This document shows, piece by piece, positions 25,738 through 36,276 of a stretch of DNA of 64,000 nucleotides. Position 1 is the first letter of the stretch. Each line of letters opens with the position of its first letter. Under the pieces are notes generated by a model. It did no database searches. It saw only the letters and a program-made list of their open reading frames with translations, and was not told where the DNA came from. Origin of the DNA: Vitellaria paradoxa (taxonomy: Eukaryota > Streptophyta > Magnoliopsida > Ericales > Sapotaceae); the NCBI GenBank assembly GCA_019916065.1, contig CM034237.1:44276714-44340713 (forward strand). Direction: 5' to 3'. Made by a program: the position numbers and the translations under genes.

Positions 25738-26052
25738 AATAATTATTTCAAAAATTCATGTCATAATCTTCATATTTTTATTAGTCTACTATTCCATATG
25801 TCATAAAGTGTAATCCATATGTCGTAATCCTTATATTAAGGTTATATTGATTTTGTTTTTATTTTTATTTTGGTAAAGTTAAATAATAATAAAATATTTT
25901 TATTTTTTATTATAAGAATATTATCCATATGTTATAAGTAAATTGTTTTTAAAAATTTACACATACAATCCTTAAACTATATTGTTATGATAAAAATCAC
26001 ACAAGAAATTTTTCTTCCTATGATAAAAAAATAAAATAGGTGTGCCGACTTA

Positions 26053-27077
26053 AGACATGTTTGTTTTGGGGGTAAAAAAGGATAAGTTTTAATGGAGTAA
26101 TTTTTACCCTTTGTTACATTTGTTTGGATGAGAGGGATAACAATTACCTTGAGGGTAACGATTACCCCCATATAGGAGTAAATTGTTACACAGTGAGGAG
26201 GTGGGTAACGAAGGGTAACGAAAAAATTTTATCTCTTCTTATTACCCCCATTAAATATTTCTTTACACCTTAATAAAACCTAGGCAATATTCTCCTATAC
26301 AATTAATAAATATTATAAAATAATAATTTATTTAACTAAATTAATTATTAAATTATTTTATCAAAATAATATTAAATAAATAACAATTTATTGTTAAAAT
26401 AATTTATTATATTTTTATATTAATATTATATTAATACTAAAATCATGTATTTTCTAAAATTAAAATTAATTTTTTAATAAATAATAATTACTTATTAAAA
26501 TAATTAATTTTATTAAAATAATATTTCATTAAATAAAAACTATTTCTCATAAATAATTATTTATTAGATTATATATTGTATTAATATAATTTTCTAAAAT
26601 TAATAATTTATCTAAATTATTTGTTTGATTAAATTATTTTATCAAAATAAAAATTATTTTTAATAAATAATAATTCATTATTAAAATTAATTACTATTGA
26701 AATATTAATCTATGATAAAATTATTTTTTATAATTAATATTTTTATTTAAAATTATATTTAATAATACATATTTTATTAAAATTAATTATTATTAAAATA
26801 ACAATTATTATGATGATTGATTTTATTATAATATTTTACTAAGATTAAATTTTAACTTTTACCCTTGTCAATTTACTTTCATTCTAAGCACGATTAAGTT
26901 TTATCTCTCTAGAACTTTTAACATTTCAAACATAACATAATTATTATCGAGTAATATTTACTTTTTTAATTCAAATATAAGTATTATAAACTTAATATCC
27001 CAATAACTATTATCAGGCTAATAATTATAATGGTAATCTGTTACTCCCAAAATTTTCATCTCATACCAAACATGTCC
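26053..27077. mobile_element. 1-kb non-autonomous Harbinger-like element
   Basis: The terminal inverted repeats are AGACATGTTTG on the left and, on the complement of the right end, GGACATGTTTGG. TTA flanks both sides (26050-26052; 27078-27080). Subterminal parts are also inverted: GGTAACG words at the left and ATGGTAATCTGTTACTCCC at the right. The middle (26280-26840) is about 85-90 percent A+T with near-palindromic AATAATTTATT words. No coding capacity. Confidence 0.7.
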
Positions 27078-27080
27078 TTA

Positions 27081-29899
27081 GTCTAAAAAATATGATAACG
27101 GTTGAGTGCTCTCTCTAAAAAAATGATAAAAATTAAAAATATTTTAGTAAGTTATTTTTTATATTTTTTAATTTCTTTTCCTATCATAAACTATAAATTA
27201 TACAAACTAAAATATATATATATACGATATATGGTAACCAATATTATGATAAAGTAAGTATGTTTGGGTAAGTTGCCAAATTTGATTTTTTTTAAATTAT
27301 TTTCTATTATAAAATTTTAATATATTGATAATTTACATTTTTAGATTTTTTTGATAATGTGGTTACATCAACATGTGGAGTTAATTGACTCAAAAGGTAT
27401 TTTGGTCATTTGAATAAAATTCAAACTTAAAAAAAAAAAAAGTGTGAATGGCAAGATGCATTTAGAGTACAAATAAGGAAAATCTAGTAAAATAGGAAAA
27501 TACATACCAAATCTTTGATTAAAAAAACTTAATCTAAAGGAATTTACAACTTATCAAAATCAAGTTACAAGTTTTAAAATGTTGCCCAAAACCTCATTAA
27601 ATTTATTAGGAAGAATGATTTAATGCTTTATTAGATTGTCAAGAATAAATAAATAAATAAAAATTCTCACAAACACCCATTCATCGAATCTCAATTATTA
27701 GGCCGGAGGAGAGTGACACTTTGCCTCCACAAAATGGATTAAAATCAATATCTTCAACAAAATTTCGGGTGCATGCATTTCCACCAAGAAAAAACAAAGG
27801 GAAAAGGCCAAACATGGCCCACATCCATATATATATATATATATATATACATACACATATACATATACATAGCCAAGGGGACCGACCATTCATTGGTTCA
27901 TAACCTTTATTTATAATCACAAAATTAAATAATTTTTAGAAAAGCAATTTAGATTAGTAACATAAAAGTTCTCTTTATCAACTCCGTGGACAAAAAACAA
28001 GCACGCCCGGCTAAGATCACGAGCCCCCTCTGTGATCTTAACACGTGGCAATCTCCCCGGCGTCAACGTGACAGCTCCGCCCGCCGTCCCTTGGCTGATG
28101 ATGTAATAAATATGCTCGGGTGTATAAATACTTGACTCCAGTGTAGATGCGATCCGTATGATTTTTTTTATCTTAATAATTAATAAAAATATTTTAATTT
28201 AACAAATTATGAATATTTACTTAATTTTTTTATTAATCTTTAATCAACTCATTAAAAAATGTGTGTGAAATTTTACTTATGCACACGTGATTAAATTTTT
28301 ATTAAACTTTTATTTTAAAATTATGTGTGTATTATTAATTAATTTGTTTTTTAGTTTTAAAAATTTAAAAAAATATCGGCACACATGGGACGCACGTGAA
28401 TTTTTATCAAATTTTTATTTAAAACTTGTGTATGTATTATTAATTAATTTGTTATTTCATTCAAAAAAATTTCTCTAGCAATAAATAATGAGTAATTAGT
28501 AATTAAAGGTATCTAAGTATATTATAAGTAATTAGGGGGCATTTAGATAAAATAAAATAACATTATAAGAGTAGTTGGTAGTTAAAAAGTATTTAAGGAA
28601 AACAAAAAAAAGGATAAAATTACTTAAATAACTTATAAAAGTTTAAAAATTACTTATGTATCACTTTCAAATTATGAGTGATTATTAGTAACAGGGGGTA
28701 ATTAATGAAAAAAATTTCAAATTATGAGTGGTTATTGTTGGTTAAGGAACATTAATGAAAAAAAAAGTTTCACTAAAAAAAGTTTCATAAAAAAAATAAT
28801 TTCACCAAGTGTTTGCTTTATAATAGTATAGATAAACGATGTTATTTTCTTATAACTATATATAGTCATACAAATGTGACAAATTTAATTACATATTAAT
28901 CATATAAACAAAGTTGAATGTCATTGTCATTTATAGCAGCCAGCGACCCCCTCACAATCATCAATGAATTATTAGTTTTCTTGCAAAAATAAAACACTAA
29001 ACAAAATATATATGTATTTGATTTAAAAAATTAAAAATTAATATAAAAGTTACACGTAACGAAATTTAATTGAAAAAAATTAATAAAAGTTCAAATTTTT
29101 TTATATTTGTTGGAGATCTAGCACCCTCTAATTATTAATTAAAAGATAAAAATATCAATATATAAAATAACAAAATAATAAAAATTCTAACTCCCAAAGT
29201 TTAATTTCATTAACATATAAAAAGAGAATAAAAAGGAACTTTTTTGTATTTCAAATCTAATCGAAGCAGACAAATATTACTATCTTCACTCCGACCCCAC
29301 TCCGCTAGGTTTTTATTTTTTCCACACCCCATCCTACGTTTGGAGCAGTAAAAACAAGATAAATTGAGATAAAATGTGGTTTAGAGTTAATTTTGGAGTC
29401 TTTTTTGTATCTGAATAGTTCTAAACCGTGGGAACGGTTGCCCCAAAATCGTTTCCACAGATTCAAGAAATCCACACTCAATATCTTGCTTTATATACAC
29501 ACAGCAATAAAACCGCAGGAACAATTTTCTAAATCCGTTCTCACGGATTCAAAAAAAATTAAATAAAATAGCGACAATGGTACTCATTTGAAAACTTTCG
29601 ACCTGAAAAATATGATTGTAAAAAAAATTTACGTATTCAATTAACCTCCTTCCGAATTTTTTTTTTAAACGAAATATTAAAATTTTTTGAAATTAGTAAT
29701 GACGAGAATTTGAATGATTTATAGAAGTTGTTGGAGATTTATTTTGTTTTATAGAGTTTGTTTACGTGCTAAACGCACACTAAAAAAATGATTGGATTGA
29801 TTTGAGTCCTCCATTTAACCCACCTCATTCCATATCTCTTGTCATTTTGAATGAGCCCACGAAAGCTACTAGGAGTTTTAAGTTGGTACCATAAATTAG
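27081..29899. other. Intergenic; MITE debris around a promoter-like patch
   Basis: AT-rich with no supported gene. It holds an (AT)n/(ACAT)n microsatellite at 27826-27871 which creates the apparent frames there, the isolated GC-rich patch at 27990-28135, and repeats at 28287-28480 (two phrases around TTATTAATTAATTTGTT about 115 bp apart). Confidence 0.5.
27990..28135 (+). promoter_or_regulatory. Isolated promoter-like patch with ABRE and TATA box
   Basis: A sharply GC-richer block carries ACACGTGGC at 28041-28049 (an ABRE/G-box), CAACGTGAC just after, and TGTATAAATAC at 28121-28131, a good TATA box about 70 bp downstream. A 9-bp inverted repeat (TAAGATCAC, 28012-28020; GTGATCTTA, 28032-28040) adjoins the ABRE. 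No gene starts within reach downstream, where AT-rich repeats begin at once. It looks like a promoter cut off from its gene. Confidence 0.45.
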
Positions 29900-29977
29900 T
29901 TGAGAGAGAAACCCATTTTACAGCTTCCTTCGTCCTTCTTCTTCCCGAGTGAGAGAGAGAGAGAGAGAGAGGGAGAG

Positions 29978-30970
29978 ATGGGAAACTGCCAGGCCACTGA
30001 TGCTGCAGCTCTAGTGATACAACATCCGAGTGGGAGCGTAGAGAGGATGTATTGGCCTGTGAGTGTTAGCGAGGTGATGAAAATGAACCCAGGTCACTAC
30101 GTTTCCCTCATCATTCCATTGCCCATTAATCCCGGCGAAGAGAATACAGATGAGAAGACTACTGTAAGATTCGCCCGAGTCAAAGTTCTCCGGCCCGGTG
30201 ACACTCTTGTTCTTGGGAGGGCTTATAGGCTCGTCACTACTGAAGGTTTGTGTTTGGTTCTCCGCAACACAACATTGCTAGCATTTCAGGAAATATGTTT
30301 TCCTTTTTTTTGTTTAGTTTAGTTTAGTTTTTATGTGTGTTCTGGTTGTGAAGTTTTAGTTGTTTTCTCTTGTTATAGAGGTTTTAAAATTTGTCCGAGC
30401 CAAGAAGCATGCAAAAAAGAAGACCGACCAGACAGAATCGGCTGAGAAGGCACAGATACAGATTGATCCAGGGAATAAGCAGAGTTCATATCGTGAGGCA
30501 GGAGGAGGAAAGTCTGAGTCGAAGAAAACCAGTCAGGTAAAAAACTGAAACTCTCTCCAGCCGGTAAGCATTAATTAAGCAGCAAATTGCTATAACAAAA
30601 AAAGTTGATGGTGTTCGGAGTTGTAAAAGTTTAAATTTGTAAAAGTTATATTCTCGTAATTCGTGAATAAAAAATTTAAATTTTATAAAAATTTGTCGAG
30701 TAGAAAAGATTGTACTCGTGTTTCCTTCTCAATGGAATAATAATAAAATAAAATAAAAAAGACAATGATCAACAAAATAAAGACTGAAATGAAGTTTAGG
30801 TCAATAGTTTGATATGGGTTGTGATTACTTATCTTATGATCATACCGAATCTGCAGGTGAGGAGGCATGAAATAAAACGCCAAAGGGCAGCTGGACCAAC
30901 AAATCCTGCAGCAACAAGGTCAAAATCATGGCGCCCTTCCTTGCAGAGTATCTCCGAGGGTGTAAACTAA
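29978..30970 (+). CDS. PADRE (DUF4228) domain protein, 3 exons
   Basis: Exons 29978-30245, 30379-30536 and 30857-30970 join in frame (GT-AG introns) to 179 aa. The protein begins MGNCQ, giving Gly2 for myristoylation and Cys4 for palmitoylation, so it likely sits at a membrane. The DUF4228/PADRE core follows: a hydrophobic start (ALVIQHPSG), YWPVSVSEVMKMNPGHYVSL and the KVLRPGDTLVLGRAYRLV block around residues 70-90. A Lys-rich, disordered middle leads to the conserved C-terminal motif WRPSLQSISE. PADRE genes often respond to fungal attack and abiotic stress in plants; the biochemical role is not known. An in-frame upstream ATG at 29900 would add 26 residues, but MGNC is the family start. A (GA)n run lies just before the ATG. 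The gene is convergent with the gene at 31286-35037. Confidence 0.93.
30606..30702. repeat. Partial MITE of the GTGTTTGGAGTT family in PADRE intron 2
   Basis: The phrases GGTGTTCGGAGTTGTAAAAG and TATTCTCGTAATTCGTG match the left half of the elements at 18319 and 61025. The right terminus is not recognisable. It sits inside the 320-bp second intron. Confidence 0.45.
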
Positions 30971-31285
30971 TGGTGGTTTTAATTGTAAGTCAAGTCCCAA
31001 GTCCAGAACGCCACAGAAACACCAATGAACTAGATCAATCTGCTAAACCTGGGACATAGAAACAGTTAATCCATGGAAGCTGTTATCGGATTTCAGTATC
31101 ATTGTCAACCACATTCACTGAATAATACCTCTGTATAGCTAAAAAGAGCAATGGATTTGACATTTTTTTTTTCTCAATAGCAAACCCAACAATAGAATTA
31201 TATATAGTCTACAACATTTTCCAAATTGTTCATGGTTGAGTACAAGAAGCAGATAGCTTGTCAAAGTACACGAGACTTAGGGATG
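30971..31285. other. Convergent 3' UTRs
   Basis: Only 315 bp separate the two stop codons. AATAATA (31121) and AATAGAATTATAT (31192) words are candidate poly(A) signals on the plus strand. The transcripts from both strands probably overlap or nearly touch here. Confidence 0.4.
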
Positions 31286-34200
31286 TCACTCGCGTGGTTG
31301 TGAGGTCCAAACTTCCCAGTCCTGATCGACATAATTTTGAGCCCATAATAGAGATGCCCGTGCAGCCAATGTGGCTCCAGGAAGTTTCTTCTCCTTGAGT
31401 GCAACCAACATATCTGTGAAAGGCTCCACCAATAATGTCCCTGGTCCACCATATTCTTCGTGCAGAAATTCACTAAATATCTGACATTTACGTAAGATAA
31501 TTATTGAGTAAATTTGGAACAACTTCTATTAGAATTCAAATCTTTTTTATCAATAGTTCAAAAAACATAATGAAAAGGTCCAAATCCGGGACCTAGCATG
31601 AACAAAAAGTTAAAAAACAACTGGATGAAGGCTGTTTGGATATGCTCGTGGGTATGCTCTCCACAAAAACTACACAGGTTCGATTCCTTACTCAAGTGGG
31701 GTGTAGTTGAGGGGCAGCGTACATCTTCCTAATTTACCCATCGGATGCACGGTTCGTTGAGAGTTACAATAAACCGGTGTGAGTTCTAGGTTACCAAAAT
31801 AAAAAAAAATAAAAAAAAGGCTGTTTGGATAGTACTGTTTGCTTGTAGTGTCAGATATTTTTCAGGAGTTCATGATGAATCTATGTCGAATTGGTAGGTG
31901 TACAAGTATCAATCAAGTGAATTTCATTCTAATGGGAATAAAATCAAGTCAATAAAAGAAAAGCAATTAAGGTTGGCCTTGAAACAATTCATTGTATTTT
32001 TCTAGACTTGCTAGGTGCTAGGATAAATAAATTTCTTATCCAAGAATGAACCACTAACTAGCAACCATGAGTCTATTGCATGTGCTTATGCATATAATAT
32101 ATGTACATAGATCTATTTTATCCACATATTGACTCATTTAAGAATTGAATCAAATACGCCCTTCTAACTCAGTGGTAGAGAACTATTTTCAGGTCAAGAG
32201 CAAGCCAGGCCTTTCAACAAAAGATAGAGATGTTCATTTTCCATAAAAAGGAAAATGTAATCTGTACTGCAAAAGACCACAACCATCTGAAGTTCAAAGA
32301 TACAATTAGATCTTAGTTCATTTCCAATAAGTTGGTACGTGCCTGCTGTCTATACAGTTGCCTAAAGACCATAGGGATTCTTCTTTCGAGGCATTTGATA
32401 TTTCAAAGCAAATTCATATTTGCCAAATGGGGTAAACTTATATATTTCATGAAAAGACAAAGGCGATAGTTAGGTAATTCAGCTCAGTCTTTCATTTCTA
32501 CTGGTGAGTATTGAGCTCTAGGAATCATCATTATTGTTGAGCTTATAAATTTCTAATAGATATCTCATCTTTGAACAGGTCTGGACTAAAACGTATTAAG
32601 CCAATTTCTATGAAACTAGCACCAGCATACGTAATTTATCATTAAATATGATAAGACTGTTTTACAATGACGACTGATAAACCACATCAGCATACTAATT
32701 TGTCATGAAGTTAATCCGCATCAATTAAATATAACACGAATTTTTTTATCACTATTAATAAACCCCAACTTCACTATCAATTTTTTTTTTTGGGGGGGGG
32801 GTGTTAGTAGTAAACTAACATTGCCCAAAACTTGTCAATATCATAGTCAAAAAAGTTCAAGATTCTTACAAACGGAATTGAACTTCATTAATTCACAATC
32901 TTAAGAAGATGAATTGTTGTCAATTTCATATGATTAATAAAAAACTTGTAACTTTCTGGTCCTTACACAGGAAAATTTCTGAGTATCCACTCATTATATT
33001 ACATATTTGGACGGCAAAATATTTTAACTGCCGTCAGTGGGAGATCCTACTCAATGGTAAATTTATGGTTGGTCAATTACTCAAATCTTCTTGTTTATGC
33101 TAAATTAACAAAACTCCAAGCATCAACTTGCCATATTATATTTGGGAGGCCAGATTTATAGTGGGCATCAGTTGAAAGGAAAATTTTGCAGATTGCCATA
33201 TACTGATCCCTTATTTGAATGTCCTTAAGCAGCTTAATTTACACATACAAAGTCTCCTCAATTAAATCCACAGGTCCTAACAAATGAGCCTACTAAAAGC
33301 AGATGTGAGAATATTTTCCCAGTCTCACTTTCTAGGAAAAATCACGACATCCATGGAAAGATTTTTGAACTGCAATTCATTCTTTCCCCTCTCCCCCTTA
33401 AATGCATTTAAAATGTGTTTTCCAACCATAATTACCAATCACCTTCTTCCAATGATATCACTTCTTCCAACGCCTAATAATTTCCCTCAATAGAAGCTTG
33501 CTTGCTTTTCTCTTTATTTCAATTAATTGGCATGGCCTTGCGTGCATTCTATGCATTCTAGTCATAATTCACGTAGTGTTGCGCGTTGCACGCACAAGGG
33601 GTGTGCACAGGGAGGAAGCCAGGATTATGAGTCTGGGGGCTAAAAAAATTATAACTGATATTATAAATTATATTTACTAAATAAAAAATAAATTAATATA
33701 TATGTGTAGATAATACAATCAGATGATCTTTTAATATTTGGTTATATATAACAATTAAGAAAAAATAATTAAATTTTAAGAACACTGATCCATAACCTAA
33801 ATTTTTTTAATCCAAAAATTTATATGTACTACTAGTGGTGTTTTTCTAAATAAGATAAACTATTTTTCAAAATTTTAAGAGGTCCAAACCATAGCATAAA
33901 TTTTTTTAGTAAAAAATTTATATATATATATTGATGGTATTTTTCAAAACTTAGGGGGCCATGGCCACCCAGAAAACCCCCTAGCTCCGTCCCTAGGTGT
34001 GTGTAAATATATATACATTGCTACTCATAGTTTCCAAAGGGTGGAGTCAAAAATTTTTTTTATCCTAGGGTGAGTATTAAACTAGACTAGAAATATTTTT
34101 TGTTGTGTGTTATACACTGAATATTAAATTGGATTATGAACAGTTAGACCAAAATGTTATATATAATATTAATACTGAAAAAAGTTGGGCCAAAATTTTA

Positions 34201-34772
34201 TTCGGGCTATAGCCCACCTTAGCCAATGCATGTCTCCACCCTGATAGTTTTCATAATAAAATAATTCAGAATGCACAGAGTAAAGATCCAACTGCAATCC
34301 TGCATTAACGCAGTCAAAAAAAATCATGTTTTCTATAAGACATTTTCTCAAGTAGTTCATGCTCAAGACAATAAACCATAGAAAAAACCCACATATATAG
34401 AAAAAAAAAAAAAACCCACAGAAATTCAAACTTCTCCTGGACAAACTATTGAAAGTTAATTTCATCTAAATTTGAATTAATCTTCAAGCAACAATGGGTG
34501 ATTATTCCCAGCCAAACTACACTTGAAAGCAAAAGTAAACAAGTTGAGAAATACACCAAACCCATTTACAAATGAACTTGTACTGTGACGAAAATCATTA
34601 CCTACCTCAGCACAGACACCTACAACCGTTTGGAGTTCTTCGCCGAAGGCATCCTTGTCATTGGATAACTTCTTCAGTAGTTCAGCCCTGAATTTCTGGG
34701 TTTCCTGTGAATAGAACAAGCTAATCAGCATTAAGTATACACACGAACACATGCATATATATGAGTCTCTTT

Positions 34773-34805
<33 letters not shown>

Positions 34806-35037
34806 CAGATACTGCGAATTCGGGGATTGGATCAGGATAGACGTATTTCTGAGGGGGTGTGGCTCTGAGAGGGTTTCGAGAGGTATTTGTGGAGACGGGC
34901 TTGCAAGAGAGAATTCTCGAGGGAGAATGGCGCAGGATAACGCAGGAGGTGCGCAGGATAGAGCCATTGGAGCTGGTTTTTTTGGCGGGAATCGCCGGGG
35001 GTGCAGCGGTTGGATGTGGCGGTGCGTATTGCGCCAT
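31286..35037 (-). CDS. Conserved plant protein with plastid-transit-like N-terminus, 3 exons
   Basis: On the minus strand exons 35037-34813, 34704-34606 and 31480-31286 join in frame (75 + 33 + 64 codons, GT-AG introns) to 172 aa. The N-terminal 60 residues are rich in Ser, Thr, Arg and Pro with almost no acid, as in a chloroplast transit peptide. The mature part begins near YVYPDPIPEFA and continues ETQKFRAELLKKLSNDK, then FLHEEYGGPGTLLVEPF and ARASLLWAQNYVDQDWEVW, which I believe is a conserved plant family of unknown role, though I cannot name it. ATG 35037 is the first in-frame ATG. A different frame offers MALSCAPPALSC, also transit-like, but it does not join exon 2. Intron 2 is 3.1 kb and full of insertions. 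Confidence 0.8.
31643..31816 (+). mobile_element. tRNA-derived SINE with 15-bp target duplication
   Basis: The body carries a perfect RNA polymerase III B box, GGTTCGATTCC, near 31678, preceded by an A-box-like region, and ends in an A-rich tail. It is bounded by AAGGCTGTTTGGATA at 31628-31642 and again at 31817-31831, an exact 15-bp target site duplication. It lies in intron 2 of the gene at 31286-35037, in antisense to that gene. Confidence 0.85.
32158..32180 (+). other. Plastid trnT-like 5' tRNA fragment
   Basis: GCCCTTCTAACTCAGTGG and the next five bases look like the acceptor stem and D arm of plastid tRNA-Thr (GGU), recalled from memory with about one mismatch. The remainder of a tRNA (anticodon arm, T arm with GGTTCAAATCC) does not follow. 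It is either a short plastid insertion or a tRNA-like remnant of a SINE head. Confidence 0.35.
33608..33995. mobile_element. Small hAT-like element with GGAGGAAGCCAGG termini
   Basis: The left end, AGGGAGGAAGCCAGGATT, faces the right end AGCTCCGTCCCTAG (complement CTAGGGACGGAGCT). Flanks GGTGTGCA and GGTGTGTG form an imperfect 8-bp duplication, the size made by hAT transposases. This family with GGGGCGGAGC-like ends is widespread in plants. Lies in intron 2 of the 31286-35037 gene. Confidence 0.55.
34035..34243. mobile_element. Second small hAT-like element (AGGGTGGAG termini)
   Basis: The left end, CCAAAGGGTGGAGTC, faces GTCTCCACCCTG at the right. ATAGTTT occurs just outside both ends (34028-34034; 34244-34250), with the eighth base differing, consistent with a 7-8 bp duplication. 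Non-coding, about 209 bp, same intron as the previous element. Confidence 0.6.
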
Positions 35038-35099
35038 AAGGCGGGGGCTTCTGCTACCGTGCAACGTGGTGGATAAGGAGCGTACCACAAACCCAAGTG

Positions 35100-35135
35100 G
35101 GTTCGCACGTGCTATAGGCCGGCCCAAGCCCAGAC
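35100..35135 (-). promoter_or_regulatory. Site II pair and G-box upstream of the 172-aa protein gene
   Basis: On the minus strand, 65-95 bp before the ATG at 35037, lie TGGGCTTGGGCC (two TGGGCY site II elements, 35121-35132) and CACGTG (35106-35111). Site II elements mark promoters of many plant housekeeping and organelle-protein genes, which agrees with a plastid-targeted product. Confidence 0.55.
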
Positions 35136-35823
35136 CTTAGTGGACTGAAGTCGCTAAACCATGACAATTAGGCAGTTTAACTTCTAAATTTTTCCGAAGC
35201 GACTGGGGCTTAAATTCAGAATTTGTAACTTCTTAGTTGGAATAAAATTACAATTTTTAAATATATAAAATAAAATAACTATGTTATAAATGTAATTTTT
35301 CAAATGAGTATTCTTATTTAATCTCGCACGAAATAATATATATATATATATATGTGTAGTGCAAAAATACGGTTCTTTTCAAGTCAAATCATGACACCCA
35401 TACGCAAAGACGGAGTTATATAAGGATTACAGAAAGTCTTAACCATCACGATGGTCACAACTATTATAAATGTCTTACATTTTGTAATAAAAAAATTTAA
35501 AATATAAATAGTTGCTTCAATTTTCTGTAAAAATTCATTGCAGCTATTATATTTTTTATGGGTATAGGTATCGCAGTTTTGGGTATGGGCCAGACTTGGG
35601 CTAAATGACCAGCCCAAAACCCCTACATTATAGAGGTCTTTTTAGGCAAAGCCTCTGATACAAAGGGGGTACACACAAACTAGTCAAAATCTTCAAGCCC
35701 ACCCCATGCTTCTCACTTCATACTAACTTTGTAAAGCATCGAGTGCACTTACTCGGATTTTGCCCAAGAGATAATAACGTGCAACTAAATTTATGGTCAG
35801 GCAACCCACGAAAAGGACATTTA

Positions 35824-35855
35824 TATAGATATAGATATAGATATAGATATAGATA
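35824..35855. repeat. (TATAGA)n hexamer microsatellite
   Basis: About five perfect units of ATATAG in a row. It lies about 70 bp left of the SINE at 35934. Confidence 0.9.
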
Positions 35856-35933
35856 TTGTGGAATAAAGTTGAATAAACAAAGTGCAACAAAAGGAGAGAA
35901 TAATATGTCTTTAAAGTGTACGTATTCCAAAAA

Positions 35934-36265
35934 GTAAAAAAAAAAAGGATTTAACCTCGAGAGATTCACTCTCTAGGCCAAACCCCTAGAGAGTGAATCT
36001 CTTTTGGTTTGTGCCACACATACCGGCCCCTCAACATGTATAGCGGTCAATCGCGAACTCGCGTAGCGGCGGGGAGTCGGACCCACACCCAAGAACTGGA
36101 TACGGTTCGTCCAGCCAAGGAGACCCGTCCTACCAACCTTTATTACGCTTTGCGCCCGGGAGGCTGGCTCCAAGTTTTTGCTAGAGAGGAGACTTGAACT
36201 TGAGACCTTGGGGTGGTAAGCCCCTAAGTCCCAGTCCAAGACCATCCCATCTAATCCCTTGGGGT
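35934..36265 (-). mobile_element. tRNA-related SINE with poly(T) tail and terminal hairpin
   Basis: On the minus strand a B-box-like GGTCTCAAGTTCAAGTCTC lies near the 5' end, followed by GC-rich body sequence and a T-run tail, as in Au-type plant SINEs. TATTCCAAAAA occurs at 35923-35933 and 36266-36276, a likely 11-bp target duplication. Near the 3' end is a perfect 18-bp inverted repeat (35960-35977 and 35985-36002) with a 7-base loop. The assignment to Au SINE is by resemblance of layout only. Confidence 0.65.
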
Positions 36266-36276
36266 TATTCCAAAAA

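Noticed and set aside
27681..27920. Frames on both strands around 27.7-27.9 kb
   Set aside because: They depend on an (AT)n/(ACAT)n microsatellite and have no domain.
34477..35127. A single 216-codon minus ORF covering exons 1 and 2 of the 172-aa gene
   Set aside because: It reads through a GT-AG intron with a (CT)n run and begins at a non-ATG codon; the spliced model is better.
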